Part shown: in pieces, positions 17,459 through 20,767 of the stretch
How the letters are laid out: each line of letters starts with the position of its first letter
How positions within the stretch are numbered: the stretch's first letter is position 1
DNA from: CAYRGQ01 sp964444885
Lineage (GTDB): Bacteria; Bacteroidota; Bacteroidia; Sphingobacteriales; Sphingobacteriaceae
Assembly (NCBI GenBank): GCA_964444885.1
Contig: CAYUIZ010000050.1
Span: forward strand, 1 to 20,767
Direction of reading: 5' to 3'
DNA length: 20,767 nt
Position numbers and translations under genes: made by a program
Notes under the pieces: model-generated
The model's input: only the letters and a program-made list of their open reading frames with translations
The model's database searches: none
What the model was told of the DNA's origin: nothing

Positions 17459-17794
17459 TTTCTCTTCCCGACTTAATTAATCGTTAACATTCGCAAAGAA
17501 AACGTTTATTTTGGTAAACTCATCGGAGAGCGTGCATTTCAACTCCTCCAGAGCGAGCGAAAGGTTTGGTTTGAATGGCAAACTTTTCCTAAATTTGACT
17601 AGTAAGGCTATTCAGAAAATCATCGTTGATGAGGTCGTGATTTGACACTATTCATTTAGTGATAGTCCCTGCTAAAATTTGTGGTGTATGGAGTTTAAGG
17701 CGATTTTGATAGTCAGTCCGCGCTTTGTACGCCATGCCTTTCCGTTGTTTATAAATTAACAAAAAAACGAACTATTTCGTTTAAACTACTTTGA
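17459..17794. other. divergent intergenic region between flippase operon and oxygenase
   Basis: 336 AT-rich bases with no convincing gene, holding the promoters for the glycan operon (leftward) and the oxygenase gene (rightward). On the minus strand a strong GGAGGAG (17543-17549) precedes a five-codon frame, MHALR-stop (17520-17537), whose stop overlaps another tiny frame; this might be a leader peptide or chance. A perfect short inverted repeat just before the oxygenase start is listed separately. I see no tRNA or recognisable riboswitch. Confidence 0.6.
17765..17782. promoter_or_regulatory. inverted repeat upstream of oxygenase gene
   Basis: AAACGAA and TTCGTTT form a perfect 7-base-pair palindrome around CTAT, ending 12 bases before the oxygenase ATG. 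The position suits an operator or an RNA hairpin that limits translation. No regulator gene is next to it, so the role is unknown. Confidence 0.35.
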
Positions 17795-18628
17795 ATGGAG
17801 CATTATATCAATGAAAAATACCGCGATTTATCAGCCATTGCGAATGATTATGCGGACGAGTATAAAAACGGGTCTCCTTTCCCAAACATCTACCTTAAGG
17901 ATTTTTTCAATCCCGGCGTGTTAGAAAGCGTACTGGAAGAATTTCCGGATTTGGCGCAAAAGGATGCGATCAAATTCGACAACCCGAACGAGAAAAAACT
18001 GGGTGGGAAGGGCGAGCATCCCTTTGGCAAGGAAACCAAAAAATTCATGCATTTTCTCAATTCGCAACCGTTTCTTGAATTCATGCAGCAATTGACTGGC
18101 ATCACGGAGACGCTGATTGGCGACCCCTACTTTGTCGGCGGCGGGCTTCACGAAATCAAAAAAGGTGGCTTACTAAAAATACACGCTGACTTCAACAAAC
18201 ATCCCATATTGAAATTAGACCGGCGCATAAACGCGTTGGTATATCTCAATAAGGACTGGAAAGAAGAATATGGCGGGCACTTTGAACTATGGGACAAGAC
18301 CATGACCCAATGCGAAAAGAAGATTCTACCTGAGTTTAACACGCTCGCTATTTTCTCTACCACTTCGTTTTCCTACCATGGTCACCCCAATCCGCTCAAC
18401 TGCCCGGACGACCGCAGCCGGAAGTCGCTCGCGCTTTACTATTATTCAAACGGGCGGCCCAAAGAGGAAATCGACGAACAACTCACGCAACACAGCACGA
18501 TTTTCAAAGCCCGCAGCGGCAATACCGATGATGCGGAAGTGAATAGCAACATCAAGCCTCCGCATCCGTTAAGACAGTTCGCCAAGGACTTGGTACCGCC
18601 GTTGTTTATCAAATTGCTGCGCAGGTAG
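17795..18628 (+). CDS. 2OG-Fe(II) oxygenase-like protein (prolyl 4-hydroxylase-type fold)
   Basis: 277-residue protein with the double-stranded beta-helix pattern of 2-oxoglutarate/Fe(II) dioxygenases. The HxD iron site is His130-Ala-Asp132 (KIHADFN). The distal histidine is probably His195 in SYHGHPNPL, and the 2OG-binding arginine is Arg207 or Arg209 in RSRKSLALYYY. YGGHFELWD (159-167) lies between, as in related family members. The C-terminus (about 255-277) is basic and amphipathic and might touch membrane. There is no signal peptide, so it is probably cytoplasmic. Proteins of this kind occur in polysaccharide clusters, so a role in modifying a sugar, lipid or protein of the pathway is possible, but no substrate can be read. 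It is divergent from the glycan operon. The ATG at 17795 is the only early in-frame ATG. Confidence 0.85.
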   Translation: MEHYINEKYRDLSAIANDYADEYKNGSPFPNIYLKDFFNPGVLESVLEEFPDLAQKDAIKFDNPNEKKLGGKGEHPFGKETKKFMHFLNSQPFLEFMQQLTGITETLIGDPYFVGGGLHEIKKGGLLKIHADFNKHPILKLDRRINALVYLNKDWKEEYGGHFELWDKTMTQCEKKILPEFNTLAIFSTTSFSYHGHPNPLNCPDDRSRKSLALYYYSNGRPKEEIDEQLTQHSTIFKARSGNTDDAEVNSNIKPPHPLRQFAKDLVPPLFIKLLRR

Positions 18629-18703
18629 CTTACCCGGAACCGATATTGGAACTTGTAAGCAGCGAACAATCGCGGCCGTCCACCTGTTAGTTTTATGAAG
18701 CAT

Positions 18704-18708
18704 AGGAG
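18704..18708 (+). promoter_or_regulatory. ribosome binding site deciding the dehydrogenase start
   Basis: AGGAG lies seven bases before the ATG at 18716. This supports that start over the in-frame ATG at 18695. A good Shine-Dalgarno sequence is unusual in this window. Confidence 0.6.
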
Positions 18709-18715
18709 AAGCGTT

Positions 18716-20158
18716 ATGAAAACGAACATGAACGACAGCAAAACTGCCAAAGCCCTGATTAACGGGCGCTACCTCGCCGGGCGCAAGCAATTTCCGGTCA
18801 TCAACCCGGCTACCGGCGAAACAATAGCGCAAGTGGCGGACTTGGGTGTGGCCGACTGCCGGAAGGCCATCGATGCGGCGCACGAAGCGGGCGTAGCATG
18901 GGCGGGTTTGACTGCCGCCGAGCGAAGCGGTGTCTTAATGGCATGGCACCAGCTGATTCTCGAGCACCAATCCGAACTTGCGCGGACCATCACCCTCGAA
19001 AGCGGAAAGCCCTTAGCGGAGAGCCGAGCCGAAGTCCAGTACGGCGCTTCGTTCGTAGAATGGTTTGCCGAGGAGGCCAAGCGAGCTTATGGCGAAACCA
19101 TCCCCCCGACCAAAGCCGGCCAACGTATTCTTACTGTGCGGCAACCCGTGGGTGTGGTGTCGGCCATCACCCCGTGGAACTTTCCCGTGGCGATGGTGAC
19201 ACGGAAGGTGGCCCCGGCCCTTGCGGCGGGTTGCACGGTCGTGTTGCGCCCTGCATCACAGACACCGCTGACGGCACTGGCGCTCGCCCGGCTGGCCGCT
19301 GAAGCGGGCGTTCCGGCAGGTGTATTCAATGTGGTAACCGGCACGGACAGCAAAGGCATGGGCACGGAGCTCGCGACGAATGACAAGGTGCGGAAAATAT
19401 CCTTCACCGGGTCTACGGAAGTGGGCCGCACGCTGATGACCCAGGCGGCGGAGACCGTCAAACGGGTTTCGCTGGAACTGGGCGGCAATGCGCCGTTCAT
19501 CGTCTTCGATGATGCGGACCTCGATGCCGCGGTCAAGGGCGCCCTCACCGCCAAATTCCGCAACTCGGGACAAACCTGCGTGGCCGTCAATCGATTTTAC
19601 ATACAAGACGCCGTGTTCGACACGTTTGCAGAAAAACTCGCCAAGGCGGTAAAAAAACTAACGGTAGGCAATGGGCTCGAGGAAGGCGTAACGGTCGGTC
19701 CGCTAATCAACCCAGCGGGGCTCGACAAAGTACAGTCGCACGTAGACGACGCCTTGGCCAAAGGTGCACGGAAACTGACTGGTGGAAAGCCGAAAAAAGG
19801 ATTGTTTTACGAGCCTACGGTACTGGCCGATGTCAGCCCAACGGCGTTGATCGCACGTGAAGAAACGTTCGGGCCAGTATGTGCATTGTTTCGGTTTAGC
19901 CAAGAGGAAGATGCCATCGCCCTGGCCAACGACACGGAGTTTGGGCTGGTAGCTTACTTCTATAGCGGTAGCGTCCACCGATGCTGGCGCGTGGCCGAGC
20001 AGCTCGAAGCGGGCATGGTGGGAATCAATACGGGCATGGTATCCAATACCGTCGCTCCCTTCGGAGGCGTCAAGCAGTCCGGAATTGGCCGTGAAGGGTC
20101 GAAACACGGACTCGACGAATATACTGAGTTGAAATACCTCTGCTTCGGGGAACGATAG
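18716..20158 (+). CDS. gabD: NAD(P)-dependent succinate-semialdehyde dehydrogenase (ALDH family)
   Basis: 480-residue aldehyde dehydrogenase, closely resembling E. coli GabD across its length. It would oxidise succinate semialdehyde to succinate, as in GABA breakdown. Visible landmarks are TPWNFP with Asn155, FTGSTEVG (230-237), the general-base Glu254 in LELGGNAP, and the catalytic Cys288 in SGQTCVAVNR. Near the end are EETFGP, NDTEFGL and GREGSKHG. At the cofactor site the usual VLKPASQTP reads VLRPASQTP, with Arg178 in place of the conserved lysine (codon CGC). The second cysteine found after the catalytic one in GabD is Ala here. The start at 18716 is chosen from its ribosome site. It lies 87 bases after the oxygenase gene and ends convergently 3 bases from hemJ. 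By eye it is more GC-rich than the glycan genes, and is probably core metabolism. Confidence 0.92.
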   Translation: MKTNMNDSKTAKALINGRYLAGRKQFPVINPATGETIAQVADLGVADCRKAIDAAHEAGVAWAGLTAAERSGVLMAWHQLILEHQSELARTITLESGKPLAESRAEVQYGASFVEWFAEEAKRAYGETIPPTKAGQRILTVRQPVGVVSAITPWNFPVAMVTRKVAPALAAGCTVVLRPASQTPLTALALARLAAEAGVPAGVFNVVTGTDSKGMGTELATNDKVRKISFTGSTEVGRTLMTQAAETVKRVSLELGGNAPFIVFDDADLDAAVKGALTAKFRNSGQTCVAVNRFYIQDAVFDTFAEKLAKAVKKLTVGNGLEEGVTVGPLINPAGLDKVQSHVDDALAKGARKLTGGKPKKGLFYEPTVLADVSPTALIAREETFGPVCALFRFSQEEDAIALANDTEFGLVAYFYSGSVHRCWRVAEQLEAGMVGINTGMVSNTVAPFGGVKQSGIGREGSKHGLDEYTELKYLCFGER

Positions 20159-20161
20159 CAA

Positions 20162-20704
20162 CTACTGCTCCTTTTTCATCCGCACCCGCTTATAGAGTTT
20201 GACCGCCATCATTAGCAACACGGAAAGCACTAGCAATCCCAGCACGCCGAAGATCCAGTTGACGGCACTCTTGAGTACCACCACGAATACGATGGCAAAG
20301 AGCAGCACGGTCGACACTTCGTTCCACAGGCGCAAGCGGGTCGATGTCCAGGTGTTGCGCTCGTCGCGCAGCCGGTACATGATTCGCTGGCAAACAAAAT
20401 GATAACCCACCAACCCCAGCACGAAGGCCAGCTTGACATGCATCCATCCGGCAGACAGCAAACCCGGCACCCAATACAACATGAGCAAGCCGGCCCCTAC
20501 AGTGAGGTACATGGATGGCGTCGTGATAATCCACCATAACCGGCTCTCCATCACGGTAAATTGCTTGTGCAGAATCCCGTATTCCGTTTCACTTCGTTGC
20601 CGGGCCTCCGCGTGGTAAATAAACAACCTTACCATATAGAACAGTCCGGCCATCCAGCAGATGACAAAAATGATATGGATCGCCTTGGCGTACAGGTAAA
20701 ACAT
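20162..20704 (-). CDS. hemJ: HemJ-type protoporphyrinogen oxidase (UPF0093/CopD-like membrane protein)
   Basis: 180-residue integral membrane protein that probably oxidises protoporphyrinogen IX to protoporphyrin IX in haem synthesis. The N-terminus has the HemJ-like pattern KAIHIIFVICWMAGLFYMVR (7-26) with His10, followed by IYHAEA (29-34), then ME-SRLWWIITTPSM (52-65) and WMHVKL with Lys91; His10 and Lys91 sit where the family has conserved functional residues. Predicted membrane segments lie near 6-29, 57-82, 86-107 and 129-147, with an extra one near 149-170 before a basic tail. Its ATG at 20704 is a short distance from a palindromic repeat in its leader. It converges on the dehydrogenase gene, with which it probably has no functional tie. 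Confidence 0.88.
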   Translation of the reverse strand: MFYLYAKAIHIIFVICWMAGLFYMVRLFIYHAEARQRSETEYGILHKQFTVMESRLWWIITTPSMYLTVGAGLLMLYWVPGLLSAGWMHVKLAFVLGLVGYHFVCQRIMYRLRDERNTWTSTRLRLWNEVSTVLLFAIVFVVVLKSAVNWIFGVLGLLVLSVLLMMAVKLYKRVRMKKEQ

Positions 20705-20714
20705 TGTTATTGCG

Positions 20715-20767
20715 TAGTGGGTCCCGCCTTGCGGGATTTCGTTGCACTCAATAGTGAGTCCCGCCTT
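20715..20767. repeat. direct repeat and palindrome upstream of hemJ, cut by window end
   Basis: TAGTGGGTCCCGCCTT (20715-20730) is repeated as TAGTGAGTCCCGCCTT (20752-20767), 15 of 16 bases alike, 37 bases apart. The first copy forms a hairpin TCCCGC-CTT-GCGGGA (20722-20736). The second copy is cut off by the window edge, so the array may continue. It looks like a dispersed intergenic palindromic element; as it lies in the hemJ leader, an effect on expression is possible. Confidence 0.55.

Noticed and set aside
17646..17661. Short inverted repeat CACTA...TAGTG
   Set aside because: Five-base arms in AT-rich DNA are expected by chance, and no gene signal is aligned with it.
17787..17793. TACTTTG as a -7 promoter element for the oxygenase gene
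   Set aside because: It touches the start codon, so transcription would begin after the ATG; it cannot serve this start.
1..20767. CRISPR array, prophage, transposon, toxin-antitoxin or defence system
   Set aside because: No regularly spaced repeats, integrase or transposase motifs, or small paired genes were seen; all large genes fit polysaccharide, metabolic or haem functions.

Overview
The window looks like a chromosomal exopolysaccharide/capsule locus of a Bacteroidota bacterium, most likely Sphingobacteriaceae-like. I base this on the two-strand Wza/Wzz and Wzi export set, the long multi-SLBB export protein, the EpsG-type polymerase, the general scarcity of Shine-Dalgarno sequences, and a HemJ-type haem enzyme. 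The genus is a guess (a mid-GC genus such as Parapedobacter would fit); no rRNA or other taxonomic marker is present.

Layout. (1) 57-3695, minus strand: a Wzz-type chain-length/co-polymerase protein and an 830-residue SLBB-repeat outer-membrane export protein, probably one two-gene transcript. (2) 3696-4122: a gene-free divergent leader region with hairpins. (3) 4123-7543, plus strand: two tandem, clearly paralogous Wzi-family outer-membrane proteins, both predicted at exactly 567 residues. (4) 7643-17458, minus strand: a tight nine-gene operon read from right to left: Wzx-type flippase, GT2, UDP-GlcNAc 2-epimerase (wecB), a divergent GT4-like transferase, two GT2 enzymes, an EpsG-type polymerase and two GT4 enzymes. 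Junctions are short gaps or overlaps. (5) 17459-17794: a gene-free, AT-rich divergent region. (6) 17795-18628, plus strand: a 2OG-Fe(II) oxygenase-like protein. (7) 18716-20158, plus strand: an NAD(P)-dependent succinate-semialdehyde dehydrogenase, convergent with hemJ at 20162-20704. Short palindromic intergenic repeats lie at both window ends.

How it works together. WecB supplies UDP-ManNAc. Six glycosyltransferases would build an oligosaccharide on a lipid carrier, the flippase moves it across the inner membrane, and the EpsG-like protein polymerises it. The Wzz and SLBB proteins control length and export, and the two Wzi barrels act at the outer surface. Not in the window are the initiating phosphoglycosyl transferase, a Wzc-type tyrosine kinase, and most sugar-nucleotide synthesis, so the pathway must be completed elsewhere. 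The dehydrogenase and hemJ are probably unrelated housekeeping neighbours. I found no CRISPR array, transposase, rRNA or tRNA, and no clear evidence of an unprecedented system. The most distinctive points are the paired Wzi proteins, the oxygenase beside the glycan operon, and an Lys-to-Arg change in the dehydrogenase cofactor site.
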